Shown piece after piece: positions 42,205 through 51,924 of a stretch of DNA of 64,000 nt. Under the pieces are notes generated by a model. It worked only from the letters and a program-made list of their open reading frames with translations, had not been told where the DNA came from and did no database searches. The position numbers were made by a program, and so were the translations under genes. The DNA is from an uncultured Chlamydiae bacterium (GTDB lineage: Bacteria; Chlamydiota; Chlamydiia; Chlamydiales; Rhabdochlamydiaceae): assembly GCA_903824495.1 (NCBI GenBank), contig CAIJXB010000049.1, positions 19,235 to 83,234 of the forward strand, written 5' to 3'. Position 1 is the stretch's first letter, and the number at the start of each line of letters is the position of its first letter.

Positions 42205-42999
42205 ATGAGCACATTCCATTTTTTAATCCCCTTCTTAGAAATTGCCGTGATTTCGATCATGATCAACTACCTGCTCTCCTTTTTTTGGAATACCAGATCT
42301 ATGGACTTGGTTTGGGGGCTCTTTGCCTTTTTGCTCATGTTTGCCGTTTCTGCTTGGCTAAACTTCCCCATCCTGCACAAAATCATGCTCCTTGTGGCCA
42401 ATGTTGCGGTCATCGCCGTTTTGATCATCTTCCAGCCAGAACTTCGGGTTGCCCTCTCAAAACTCAGTCTCAAAGGGAAACGAGTTAAGGAAATGACCGA
42501 GTACGATAAATTCCTCGACCAACTGGCCAGCTCCGTCTATAGACTTGCTGAAAAATACACAGGAGCTCTGATTGTTTTAGAAAACGAAGATCTGCTCGAT
42601 GAGTTTGCCGATAAAGCGGTCAAACTCAACGCTGATTTTTCATCAGAGCTTTTAGAGACCATCTTTGCGGTTTCTACTCCCTTGCACGATGGAGCTGTGA
42701 TCTTAAGAGATTGTAAGATCATTGCAGCCTCTGTCATTTTACCCTTAGCGGAAGACAGCTCTCAGCTCACACGTTCCATGGGAACGCGTCACAGGGCAGG
42801 TCTTGGAGCTAGCCACCTAACAGATGCCTTGATCATCGTTGTATCGGAAGAAACTGGGAAAGTTTCTATTGCTAGAGACGGAGTGATGACACGCGGGGTA
42901 AAAGTAGATAGATTCAAGGCGATTGTCCGCAGTATCTTTACCCCTACGCCTAAAGACCTCTCCTCGAAATTCAACCTTTCAGAATGGATGAAGCAATAA
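42205..42999 (+). CDS. cdaA: Diadenylate cyclase
   Basis: 264 residues: three N-terminal membrane segments and a DAC (DisA_N) domain. LHDGAVIL carries the DGA motif and GTRHRAGLG the RHR motif, both needed for c-di-AMP synthesis from ATP. Three bases separate it from cdaR, whose product regulates it. c-di-AMP is made by chlamydiae and is a host STING ligand. No glmM follows here, unlike the order in Firmicutes. Confidence 0.95.
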   Translation: MSTFHFLIPFLEIAVISIMINYLLSFFWNTRSMDLVWGLFAFLLMFAVSAWLNFPILHKIMLLVANVAVIAVLIIFQPELRVALSKLSLKGKRVKEMTEYDKFLDQLASSVYRLAEKYTGALIVLENEDLLDEFADKAVKLNADFSSELLETIFAVSTPLHDGAVILRDCKIIAASVILPLAEDSSQLTRSMGTRHRAGLGASHLTDALIIVVSEETGKVSIARDGVMTRGVKVDRFKAIVRSIFTPTPKDLSSKFNLSEWMKQ

Positions 43000-43002
43000 T
43001 CT

Positions 43003-44262
43003 ATGAAAACGCTTTTAGAAAAGATCTTCCTTCAAAACTGGCAGCGCAAAGCTGTAGCTTTACTGCTTGGTATGGTCATTTGGCTTGTTGTAAACCACTC
43101 ACTCACTTCTACAAAAACAATCAGCAATATTTCTGTTCGTGTCATCAATCTACCCCCAGGCAAGACCATCGAAGGAATGCAAAGCAACGGTAAGCTCAAC
43201 AAAAAGCTAACTTTGACACTTGTTGGGAACACGAATACGCTAGAAGATCTCCACTCCAATGATCTTGAAGTCGTCATTGACGCTATGGATAAGCCAGATG
43301 AGTGGACCAATATGGTCACGAAAAAAAACCTCATCTCCCTCAATCCTGAAATCGATCTTGCAAGCGGCATCTCCCGTATTTATCAGCCAAACTTCACCTT
43401 GCACATGACAAACCTTGTAACAGAAGAGATCCCAGTTGCCATCACAAGGCCTTTTGGAGAGCCTCCTCGCGGATATCAGTTCTTAGATGTTTGGCCTTAT
43501 ACTGTGAGCGTCAAAGTAAGTGGACCTGAAGAAGTCATTAGAAGATTGAAAATGAAAGAGCAAAAGCTGACCTTTAATTTGAGCGATATTTCTAAAGCGC
43601 AGCTCGATGCCCTAGCAAGCCATCAAAATACAGACAAATCAGGCGTAGTTAGTTTCTTTGTTCCGGATCAATGGAAACAGATCAATATCCCTCTTCTTTC
43701 TGATACGCCTATTGAGATTACAAGCTCGCCTGATAAAAACCTTCGGATCGATTTCATCCGCTATAACCTGATCCCGCTTGATTCTTCTATCCTTGTTTCT
43801 GTCTTTTATCCGCCAGAATACAGCAAGAACCTCAACCCTGTTTCTTTACCGATCAGACCGAACCAGTTTGTAACAGAGAGTAATGGAATATTCATGATCC
43901 ATACACCTTTATTTGCTAAAGGAACAGACCGCCTCTTTGCGCAGATCGTCAAAGACTGGATCCAGATCGTCGTTATCGCAGCTCCTAAATCTTCAGGCCA
44001 ACCTCTTGAGTGGAACCTGCAGTTCATCAATGCAACGCAACTTGAAGATGAATATGTTGCTACCTTAATGTCAGATGCTTCTGATGAAGACATCCGTTCC
44101 ATGAGACCCAATTTACGAGAAGAATACTTGAGAAACCGCTTTAGAAGTTACATGAACCGCTTTGAGCTTTTTAAATCAGAAAACGCAAAATTTGAGCTCG
44201 ATGCTGTGATTGAAGGCAATGTTATAGAGATTAAAGAAAACCAAGAATTAGCTCCTGAATGA
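43003..44262 (+). CDS. cdaR: CdaA regulator, YbbR-domain protein
   Basis: 419 residues: one N-terminal membrane anchor (KAVALLLGMVIWLVVNHSL) and several YbbR repeats outside (ISVRVINLPPGKTIEG, EIPVAITRPFGEPPRGYQFLD, VSVKVSGPEEVIRRL). Known partners in other bacteria bind the membrane part of CdaA and tune its activity. The stop overlaps the acyltransferase start by four bases. Confidence 0.88.
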   Translation: MKTLLEKIFLQNWQRKAVALLLGMVIWLVVNHSLTSTKTISNISVRVINLPPGKTIEGMQSNGKLNKKLTLTLVGNTNTLEDLHSNDLEVVIDAMDKPDEWTNMVTKKNLISLNPEIDLASGISRIYQPNFTLHMTNLVTEEIPVAITRPFGEPPRGYQFLDVWPYTVSVKVSGPEEVIRRLKMKEQKLTFNLSDISKAQLDALASHQNTDKSGVVSFFVPDQWKQINIPLLSDTPIEITSSPDKNLRIDFIRYNLIPLDSSILVSVFYPPEYSKNLNPVSLPIRPNQFVTESNGIFMIHTPLFAKGTDRLFAQIVKDWIQIVVIAAPKSSGQPLEWNLQFINATQLEDEYVATLMSDASDEDIRSMRPNLREEYLRNRFRSYMNRFELFKSENAKFELDAVIEGNVIEIKENQELAPE

Positions 44263-45509
44263 ACTACCTTTCTTATCTACTCATTCGAGCGCTACTTTTT
44301 CCATTTTCTCTTCTTTCCTATAAAAGTTTGCATAAATTAGGAAACATCTTAGGGATTTTGATGTTTCCCCTTCTCACAAAATATCGAAAACGAGCTCTTA
44401 GCAATCTTGCAATAGCTCGTGATCTTCACCTTTCCAACTCCGAAATAGAAAAACTTGCAAAAGAGTCTCTTGGAAATCTTTTCATTACAGCCCTTGAGTA
44501 TGGAAAGTTATCTAAAGAAAAAAACATCCAAAATATAGCCATCTGCCTAAACCCTGAAAAAGCTGATGAGATCATCAAATCAGGAAAAACAATCATTTTC
44601 TTCTGCGCCCACTTAGCAAACTGGGAAACCTTATTTTTGGAAGGAACTTCCCGCATGAAGGGACTTGCCATTGGTCAGCCTATCGAAAATAGATTTTTGT
44701 ATCATTGGGTCGTTCAGATGAGAGAGAAGTTTGAGGGGACAATTGTTGAGCCTAAGCAAGCTGTTAAAGAAGGCCTCAGAGCTTTAAAAAAGGGTGTCTT
44801 TTTAGGGATTGTCGGAGATCAGAGTTTACCAGATAATGGCTTTTCTTCCCCTTTTTTAGGAAGATCTGCTCTTACATCGCCTCTTCCTGCTCTTTTGTCT
44901 CATCGAAGTGGCTGTCCCATCATCGTCCCAATACCTGTCAGAAAAAATGGCAAATATTTCATACACTACTCTGATCCCATCTGGCCAGATGGCACCAAAA
45001 CGATGGAAGAGGACATCCCAAGGCTCATGAAAGCCTCTTTACACCTCATAGAAAATGCTATCAAAGAAAATCCAGGTCAGTGGCTATGGCAACACAATAA
45101 ATGGAAACAGCAAGGCCCTGGAAGACTTCGAAAACAATATAGATTTGATACGATAGCTGTATTTTTACCTTTAGATAAAGAAAAAGCGGGGGAATTGCTA
45201 AAAGAGCTCACTGTTTTAAGAGAAATCTACCCTACAGAATTCATTAGCTTTTTTGTTCCAGAAGGTTTGGTACTACCAAACGCTCTTGCCTCTGAAACCA
45301 TCCACTACAAAAATCCTCTTGAGCTTAAAACAAAAGATTATCGCTTCAAACTCATTTTCAACTTCACCTCTGATAAAAGTTTAAGCGATCATTTTCTTAA
45401 GCTCGCAGCCTTTACTGCTTTGACACCTGAAAAAATCAAGCATCTTTCTAAGCAACCTCAAGAGAGTCTTTCCTCACAACTTAAACAAGTGATCCTTTAT
45501 GCCAGCTGA
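44259..45509 (+). CDS. lpxL: Lipid A late acyltransferase
   Basis: 416 residues of the LpxL/HtrB family: an N-terminal hydrophobic segment, the catalytic H-x4-E in FCAHLANWETLF, GQPIENRFLYHW, VGDQSLPDNG and GQWLWQHNKWK. The family normally ends near residue 300; about 120 extra residues follow (from DTIAVFLPLDKEKAGELLKE) with no known motif. It transfers a secondary acyl chain to lipid A. Coupled to cdaR by ATGA and overlapping rsmE by 11 bases. Confidence 0.9.
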   Translation: MNYLSYLLIRALLFPFSLLSYKSLHKLGNILGILMFPLLTKYRKRALSNLAIARDLHLSNSEIEKLAKESLGNLFITALEYGKLSKEKNIQNIAICLNPEKADEIIKSGKTIIFFCAHLANWETLFLEGTSRMKGLAIGQPIENRFLYHWVVQMREKFEGTIVEPKQAVKEGLRALKKGVFLGIVGDQSLPDNGFSSPFLGRSALTSPLPALLSHRSGCPIIVPIPVRKNGKYFIHYSDPIWPDGTKTMEEDIPRLMKASLHLIENAIKENPGQWLWQHNKWKQQGPGRLRKQYRFDTIAVFLPLDKEKAGELLKELTVLREIYPTEFISFFVPEGLVLPNALASETIHYKNPLELKTKDYRFKLIFNFTSDKSLSDHFLKLAAFTALTPEKIKHLSKQPQESLSSQLKQVILYAS

Positions 45510-46221
45510 ACGTTTTTTCATTAAAGACCCCTCTTTTTCTGTAAATAAGTGCCTTACATTAGAAGGCGATGAATTTCATCATCTTGTTCATGTGATGAGA
45601 CTAAGAGTGGGAGAAACTGCTGAGCTCATCAATGGAATGGGATACTTAGCTGAAGTAACAGTAAAGTCGATTGCCAAGCATAGCGCAGAGCTACAAATAA
45701 CTTCTGTTCATACTGAAAAGCCACCTGAGTATCAGCTGATTTTAGCTGAAGCCCTTCCAAGGTTTACAAAGCTTGAATATGTGATTGAAAAAAGTGTAGA
45801 GCTCGGTGTTACTGACCTTTGGCTTTTTCCAGGTAAACTCAGTGAAAAAAAAGATCTCTCTCCCACTCAAATGGAAAGGATCCATCACATCACCTTATCT
45901 GCCATGAAGCAGTGCGGAAGACTTTTCATGCCAAAGATCCAATTCCTACCCTCACTTCTTGAGTGGAAAAAGGAAAACATGCCGGCCCTTGGTTTTTTTG
46001 GAGACACAGATCCTGCATCTCCTCCTTTTCTAAAAGCTTTGCAGTCTCTTGACTCTTCCTCCTTAATGATCGTCATAGGTCCAGAAAAAGGGTTTCATAA
46101 AGATGAAGTGGCGTATATGGAAAAGACTCTCCAGCTAAAAGGAGTAGGTCTTCACAAGAACATCTTAAGGACAGAGACAGCGGCCATTCATGCGATGTCT
46201 TTAGCTTCGTCTTTCTTATAA
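45499..46221 (+). CDS. rsmE: 16S rRNA m3U1498 methyltransferase
   Basis: 240 residues. An N-terminal PUA-like part (GDEFHHLVHVMRLRVGE) and a SPOUT domain with the trefoil knot: ALPRFTKLEYVIEKSVELGV, SAMKQCGRLFMP, IGPEKGFHKDEV and the closing LRTETAAIHAMSL. It methylates U1498 of 16S rRNA. Last gene of the cdaA run. Confidence 0.93.
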   Translation: MPAERFFIKDPSFSVNKCLTLEGDEFHHLVHVMRLRVGETAELINGMGYLAEVTVKSIAKHSAELQITSVHTEKPPEYQLILAEALPRFTKLEYVIEKSVELGVTDLWLFPGKLSEKKDLSPTQMERIHHITLSAMKQCGRLFMPKIQFLPSLLEWKKENMPALGFFGDTDPASPPFLKALQSLDSSSLMIVIGPEKGFHKDEVAYMEKTLQLKGVGLHKNILRTETAAIHAMSLASSFL

Positions 46222-46287
46222 AAAATCATTTGACATGAAGAGCTTTATTGCGTAGTTTTAGGATAAATTCTCTTTACTAGGTATTTT

Positions 46288-49200
46288 ATGAGAAGCGCTT
46301 CTTTTGCGCTTTTATCCTCCTTCGCATGTTTTACATTAGGAACCAGCTACTTGTTATCTACGGATTATTACGTAGGATCAGCAACTACAGCCGGATCCCC
46401 TGATGGCAACGTAGGAACGTGCACTACACCTGGAAATGTAACTTGTACATTGCAAGACGCCTATAGTGTAGCTACTAATGGAGACACTATTCACATTAGT
46501 CCGTCCACAGTGACCTATACAAGCGCCTACACAACTCCGTGTACTCTTTCGAATGTCACAATTCAATCCGATAACGCAAATGGTAGTATTATTGATTTTG
46601 GTGCCTTTACATCGAATTGCATAGCTTCCAATAGCAGCAGTCCTACCGTCTTTCAACCTATTGATGGCGGCTCCATTACCTTAGATGGGGTTGTTTTTCA
46701 CAATTCCAATACGGGCGGGAATGTTATTAGTATAAATGGCTCGAGTATAACAATGAAAGGAACAACTATAAATGGAAGCGCGGTTACATTCGATAACAAT
46801 ACTTGGCTCTTAAACCAAAATTCCCAAATCCTTACTTTTGATGCTAATGGAGATTATACACTGCCTTTTTCAGATCCTATAAATGATGCCGGCAGACAGA
46901 CTCTCTTTGTAATCAGTAATTATGCAGGTACGTTAACGATTTCTTCAGATGTTACAGGGCCTGACCGTGATATTTTAAATTTTACGGCTAATGGAGGACC
47001 TATTTATGCTACTGGGGTATTGACTCAAAACGGAGTCACAAATAGCGGCGGAAATGTATATATTACAGGCTCTAGTAATGCGATTGGTGTGCTTGGACCA
47101 AATGCAGGAAATACTTTTATTGGTAGTAGTATTAGCCCAGCAACTAATGCGGGCACTGTTTTCCGTGGTGGAACAATAAAATTTCTAAGTTCATGTACTT
47201 ACATTAATCAGCTTGTACTTTTCACTGCCGGTGAAGATATCATCGACGATCAAGGATTCAATATTTTGATTACTGGCCCAGTGGTAAAGGCTGGAGGAGG
47301 TGGAGGATCAGCCATTTATGCAAAATATGGAAGTGGTGTACAAGAGCTGACGAACACCTCTAATAATTGGTCTGCCGGAACAAACATCTATGCTGGGGCC
47401 CTTTCTTTTAGCAATATACTTGCTCTTGGAGGAACCTCCCCTATTAATTTCCTAGGAGGCTCTTTATTTGCGAGCGTAGGCCTTACCCTCCCCTCCACTA
47501 TTACAACAACAGCTTCTGTTTCCGGAGGAGGATTTTCGGCGGCAGCATCAACAACATTTGAAATTCAATCGAATATTACAGGATCCGGCACATTAAACAT
47601 CGGACTTTATAACACTCACATAACAGCTTCAGGAACCGTTTTTTTCAATAACCCAACACCTGCCAATAATACTTTTTCTGGGTCTCTTGTCATTGGAGCG
47701 CTTGATGGATTCAACAATCCTTATCCCACCACGCTTTTAATACCTGACTTTAGCCAAATCTCTTCTATTTCTTCTATGACTTTGCAAGGTGGTGGTATTT
47801 TTGAACCGATGACAAGTTTTTCTATGGGAAGCGCTTCCATTAACATTGGCACGGGATCTGGAACATTTTTCATAGACACAGGTATTGAATTGACAAGTTC
47901 AGGAATTTTTTCCGCAACTTCAGGAACTACCTTAACAAAGACAGGGTCTGGAACTCTGTCGCTTTTGCCTGCATCTGCTGGTTCAGCTCCGTCATTTGAT
48001 GTTCTCGTGCCAGCGGGTGATCTGATCAGTAACACCTACGTATTAGGAAATGCAACAATTACAACAGGCGCCTCTACAACAATTACATTCAACCAAGACT
48101 TTACAGGCACGTTTAGTGGAAGCATTGCAGGACCTGCAGATGTTATTAAAGAAGGGTCGGGTACGGCGATATTCAGCAGCGTCTCATCATACACAGGTAA
48201 AACATATGTGAATGCAGGAACATTGGAGGTAAATGGAGATATTTCTTCAAGTCCCGATCCAATTGTTGCAGTAGGCGCAACCCTGTCCGGCATAGGCACT
48301 GTCGGTACTACGATTGTATCAGGAACAATTGCGGGCGGAAATCCCCTTGGAACTTTAACTGTTTTAGGAGATCTTACCCTAGAATCTGGATCATTTTTTG
48401 GAACAACAACTAATGGCACAGAAATATCCCTTGTGACAGTCTCAGGTAGCGTATCAATTTCAGATACACAATATCAGCTCACAATAGAGCCGGGTCAATT
48501 TTCTCTTAAAGGATCTAAAGTCGTTTTGATTGGAGAAGGTGGGGTTACAGGAGAGTTTGCCTCGATTCAAGTTCTTGGCAACCCTTCCGGTCATCTATTT
48601 TTAAAATTAAAATACACCGCTACAGAAGTAATACTAAATTTTCAGCCAGTTCTTTTGCTATTTGCAGTAGGAGGGAACGCAAAACAAGTGGCTAAAACTT
48701 TGGATGCCGATCCTACTGGACTATCCGAGGTATTCACCAGTTTAGCTCCTTTAGCCACTACAAAAAAAAGACTAACATATGCCCTGAACCAGCTACATCC
48801 TGCCCAACTCAAAGGAATGACTATTTCGCAGGAAAACAATGCGGTACGCGTTAGAGAATCGATTACGCAAAGAATCTTAAATGAACTTGATAGTGAGAAT
48901 TGTCTTTCCTTACACACAAAAGATGAACAAGGCAAAGAGTGTTGCGATAAAAATAAAAAGACTTTCACATTTTGGGTTGCTAGCCTTGGAGACACTTTAG
49001 TTCAAAACACCAAAACAAATGCTTTTGGCCCACTCACCGGATACCGCGCTAATACCGGCGGTATGGTAACAGGTTTTGATGCGCTCTTTGCAGACCATTT
49101 TTATGCAGGGGCGATCGGTGCCTACACAGGCTCCCATCTTCACTTTGAAAACGGCAAAGGTAAAGGTAACATCACCTCCGGCTATGCAGGAATATATCTG

Positions 49201-49830
49201 TCTGCTATTGGATCTGGAAATATAGGCAAAATCTTTTATGCCAATGCTTCCGTAATCGGAAGTTGGAGTGAATATGATGTAGATCGTCATATTCAGTATG
49301 GAAAAAACTTTGAAAAAGTCAATCTAACAGCTAAAAGCGATCATGGCGGCAATCAGATCCTCTCTCATTTCGACACAGGTCTTAATTTCAACTACTTTGG
49401 TTTTACAGTGAGACCCTTTGATAGCTTTGACTACATGAGTCAAATAGAAAGAGGATATCAAGAGAGCAATGCCGGGCAGTGGGAGCTAACTATCACCAGA
49501 AAAAATGCCATGATGATCCGCAATGAACTTGGATTGCAGTTTTCTAAATGCCTTTGCTTTTGCTCCTCTAAGTGGATCTTTTCCCCTAAAGTATCTTGGG
49601 TAAGAGAAGTCAGGATCAAAGGGGAAACTTTTAATGTAAACTTCACGCAAGGAGGCTCTCCTTTTGTCATCCATGGATACTTCCCTGATAGAAGCCTTGT
49701 CGCTCCAGGCCTAGCGGTAACTGGCTACATGCTAAATGATTCCTTGCTATTAGATCTTTACTATGGAGGAGAGTTCAAAGGTGGCTATAGCTCCAATAGC
49801 TATGGTGGACAGGTCGGTTACAGATTCTAA
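46288..49830 (+). CDS. Autotransporter (type V secretion)
   Basis: 1,180 residues. Signal sequence within the first 25, then a Cys-containing N-terminal region (six Cys before residue 115), a long Gly/Ser/Thr/Asn-rich beta-helix passenger, and an autotransporter-associated repeat near 620-700 (TAIFSSVSSYTGKTYVNAGT then LEVNGDI). Residues about 890-1180 form the beta-barrel (GGMVTGFDALFADHFYAGAI, GYAGIYLSAIG), ending in GGQVGYRF with the required terminal Phe. The passenger lacks dense GGAI/FxxN repeats, so it is not a typical chlamydial Pmp. Surface role such as adhesion is inferred. Confidence 0.9.
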   Translation: MRSASFALLSSFACFTLGTSYLLSTDYYVGSATTAGSPDGNVGTCTTPGNVTCTLQDAYSVATNGDTIHISPSTVTYTSAYTTPCTLSNVTIQSDNANGSIIDFGAFTSNCIASNSSSPTVFQPIDGGSITLDGVVFHNSNTGGNVISINGSSITMKGTTINGSAVTFDNNTWLLNQNSQILTFDANGDYTLPFSDPINDAGRQTLFVISNYAGTLTISSDVTGPDRDILNFTANGGPIYATGVLTQNGVTNSGGNVYITGSSNAIGVLGPNAGNTFIGSSISPATNAGTVFRGGTIKFLSSCTYINQLVLFTAGEDIIDDQGFNILITGPVVKAGGGGGSAIYAKYGSGVQELTNTSNNWSAGTNIYAGALSFSNILALGGTSPINFLGGSLFASVGLTLPSTITTTASVSGGGFSAAASTTFEIQSNITGSGTLNIGLYNTHITASGTVFFNNPTPANNTFSGSLVIGALDGFNNPYPTTLLIPDFSQISSISSMTLQGGGIFEPMTSFSMGSASINIGTGSGTFFIDTGIELTSSGIFSATSGTTLTKTGSGTLSLLPASAGSAPSFDVLVPAGDLISNTYVLGNATITTGASTTITFNQDFTGTFSGSIAGPADVIKEGSGTAIFSSVSSYTGKTYVNAGTLEVNGDISSSPDPIVAVGATLSGIGTVGTTIVSGTIAGGNPLGTLTVLGDLTLESGSFFGTTTNGTEISLVTVSGSVSISDTQYQLTIEPGQFSLKGSKVVLIGEGGVTGEFASIQVLGNPSGHLFLKLKYTATEVILNFQPVLLLFAVGGNAKQVAKTLDADPTGLSEVFTSLAPLATTKKRLTYALNQLHPAQLKGMTISQENNAVRVRESITQRILNELDSENCLSLHTKDEQGKECCDKNKKTFTFWVASLGDTLVQNTKTNAFGPLTGYRANTGGMVTGFDALFADHFYAGAIGAYTGSHLHFENGKGKGNITSGYAGIYLSAIGSGNIGKIFYANASVIGSWSEYDVDRHIQYGKNFEKVNLTAKSDHGGNQILSHFDTGLNFNYFGFTVRPFDSFDYMSQIERGYQESNAGQWELTITRKNAMMIRNELGLQFSKCLCFCSSKWIFSPKVSWVREVRIKGETFNVNFTQGGSPFVIHGYFPDRSLVAPGLAVTGYMLNDSLLLDLYYGGEFKGGYSSNSYGGQVGYRF

Positions 49831-49913
49831 AAGGCTCGTAGATTTTTTTCGAAAATACTCTTGAGAAAAACGAGATGCTCCCTGTACCATCCCGTCCTTT
49901 TTTTGGGAGGTCT

Positions 49914-50981
49914 ATGAATTACATTTCCTCTAGCGATATCAGAAAGGCCATTGGAGAAGAGAAGGCTCAGTACCTCGAGCAAAATGGATCCATTCTCCCT
50001 CCTCATCCTGGAATGCTTAATTGCTATATGCTGGCAGTCATTCTCGGGAACCCAATTACTGAAGAGGTTCTCTCTCCAGGAGAAAGAGCGTTTCGCAAAC
50101 AAGAAGCAGAAGAGGCTTCTACAAAGGCATTACAAGTTTTTCAAAATGTAAAAAGGGTTCCGATACCTCCTGTCATTAAAGTTCCGTTCAAGGAGTCCGA
50201 TTACTATCAAGAGGAGACCATAACTGGCCTCAATCCCTCTTTTGTTTGCGCCCATCCAAAGGCAAGACCCTACTATCTCAACAACCACTTTTCCTTAAGT
50301 ACAAAAGCTCAAATATACGCAGTTCAATTCTTTGCTCTTTTTGAAACCTTCAATAATGGGCATGGAAGAAATGACTCTGCCTACGCAATGGAAAATTTTA
50401 CCGGGATCTTACTGTCTTCTTTATCCCGCTATAATACAGAAATTGCTTCTCCTGAAGGCATAGTGAAAGCTCTTCGCCTCACCTTTAGCGTATTTCGAGA
50501 TCGTATCGAATCTGTAGGATATAAGCTAAGAAACACAACAGCTGCAGCCGCGATCATCATCGATAATCACCTATGGACAATCAATGTCGGCCCTTCTATG
50601 ACCTTTATATCTTCAAAAGAGACAATGGAAAAAACGCGTTGCGTTCAATCTGCCTTGGAAAGCTCAACAGGATCTGTCCAAAGAAAGGAGGATCTTTGGG
50701 CTAGCGCCCGAATCACAATGACAGCTTTTGAAGATATTCCTAAAGGAAGCGTTGGGGTCATTGGATCTAGGGGGCTATTTTCTAAAATCTCCCCTAAAAA
50801 TGTCTGTAACGGATTGGAGGTCTATCTAGCAAATCGCCAAGATCCGCCAGCTTCCCTTTCTGACATCGCAATAAACATGATCTTTTCGGCTAGACAATAC
50901 CGTAAACCCATTGAAAATGCTTCCGTCCTCGTATTTGGATTTCAAACGAGAAGGGACAGCGAAGAATATGTTTTTATATAA
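49914..50981 (+). CDS. PP2C-fold protein lacking metal-binding aspartates
   Basis: 355 residues from ATG 49914, which has GGGAGG three bases ahead. The order of PP2C motifs can be followed, but each key Asp is changed: FDGHGG reads FNNGHGR (near 146), NVGDSR reads NVGPSM (near 224), SDGLF reads SRGLF (near 284), and DNxTVLV reads ENASVLVF (near 334). The fold fits; catalysis by the usual two-metal route does not. A pseudophosphatase that binds phosphoproteins or other partners is the likely outcome. No signal peptide. Follows the autotransporter; converges with the glycosyltransferase pair. Confidence 0.6.
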   Translation: MNYISSSDIRKAIGEEKAQYLEQNGSILPPHPGMLNCYMLAVILGNPITEEVLSPGERAFRKQEAEEASTKALQVFQNVKRVPIPPVIKVPFKESDYYQEETITGLNPSFVCAHPKARPYYLNNHFSLSTKAQIYAVQFFALFETFNNGHGRNDSAYAMENFTGILLSSLSRYNTEIASPEGIVKALRLTFSVFRDRIESVGYKLRNTTAAAAIIIDNHLWTINVGPSMTFISSKETMEKTRCVQSALESSTGSVQRKEDLWASARITMTAFEDIPKGSVGVIGSRGLFSKISPKNVCNGLEVYLANRQDPPASLSDIAINMIFSARQYRKPIENASVLVFGFQTRRDSEEYVFI

Positions 50982-50985
50982 TAGA

Positions 50986-51924
50986 TCACTGAGTGTCTAC
51001 AGACGTGGAATACGCATCAAAGTCTTTCATGTCTAACGGATAGGGCTCTTCTAAATTGGGCTCAACCAAGATCCAATCTGAAAAATAGAGATTTCCCTCC
51101 AATTCGTTTTGTAATCTCCCGGTTTTTTTGGGGGCGATGACAATTTTTTCAGGTTGATTATTTACGTAAGCAGCCCACCAAGAATAACATGAATTTGAAA
51201 TGATGTGATTTTTCATCATCGACATGAGGAAAAAATCCTCAATATGGCTATTTTCTTCAATGAAAACAACTTGCCTGCCTAAAGTGGGAAAGTTCTTCTT
51301 ACACCAGTTGATTCGATCGGAAAAAACAACAAAAAGAGAGTCTTTAGGAAAGAGATCCATCGCTTTTTCATAATACTCAAGGCCAATAAACCGCATGACA
51401 GAGTCGTGGTATTCTTTATTGTAGGTACGAACGTGAATACTGACAGTTTTAGGATGGCTTAATAAATAGTCATATTTCTTATGAATGTAGGTTAAAACAT
51501 CCTCGGAAGGCTCAAATAAGGCAAGAAGACGCTCTCGATGATGATGGAAATGCTTCCAGCAAAAGAAGTCTCCGATTAAATATTGATCAGACTGAAACTC
51601 GACTCGATTGCAATCCCACCATCCCCCTCCGTTGTGATACTCGTCATAAAAGTTTTCTATGGACCTTGGGGGGGCGGAGTGATTCAATCTAAAAAAAAAG
51701 TGATCTCGATTGTATGAAATATTCCACTCTGTTTTATCCAATTCAGGAAAAAAGGGCTCAGCATCGTAGTCCCAAGCGTAGGCTAACGTTGTTGAAATCT
51801 GATTGAGATTATTGGCTAGCTGTCCACTGATCCGGCAAGAAACAAAAGGAACTTCTTCTTTTTGTGCTGTAAAAACATCAAAAGTAAAAAAAAGGGCAAC
51901 GACTACGGGTAAAACTCGGTACAT
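50986..51924 (-). CDS. GT11-like alpha-1,2-fucosyltransferase, exported
   Basis: 312 residues with an N-terminal signal or anchor (YRVLPVVVALFFTFDVF). GT11 landmarks follow: CRISGQLANNLNQISTTLAY, VSIHVRTYN (donor-binding H-x-R), FVVFSDRINWCKKNF and the closing DFFLMSMMKNHIISNSCYSWWAAYV. Such enzymes add fucose from GDP-fucose to galactose. Export across the inner membrane would separate it from cytosolic GDP-fucose, so either the N-terminus is an anchor or it acts in the host. Overlaps the upstream transferase by 22 bases. Confidence 0.75.
   Translation of the reverse strand: MYRVLPVVVALFFTFDVFTAQKEEVPFVSCRISGQLANNLNQISTTLAYAWDYDAEPFFPELDKTEWNISYNRDHFFFRLNHSAPPRSIENFYDEYHNGGGWWDCNRVEFQSDQYLIGDFFCWKHFHHHRERLLALFEPSEDVLTYIHKKYDYLLSHPKTVSIHVRTYNKEYHDSVMRFIGLEYYEKAMDLFPKDSLFVVFSDRINWCKKNFPTLGRQVVFIEENSHIEDFFLMSMMKNHIISNSCYSWWAAYVNNQPEKIVIAPKKTGRLQNELEGNLYFSDWILVEPNLEEPYPLDMKDFDAYSTSVDTQ

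Noticed and set aside
47721..48995. Three antisense frames of 104-127 codons in the autotransporter gene
   Set aside because: Repetitive Gly/Thr-rich coding sequence leaves open frames on the other strand; no start signals support them.
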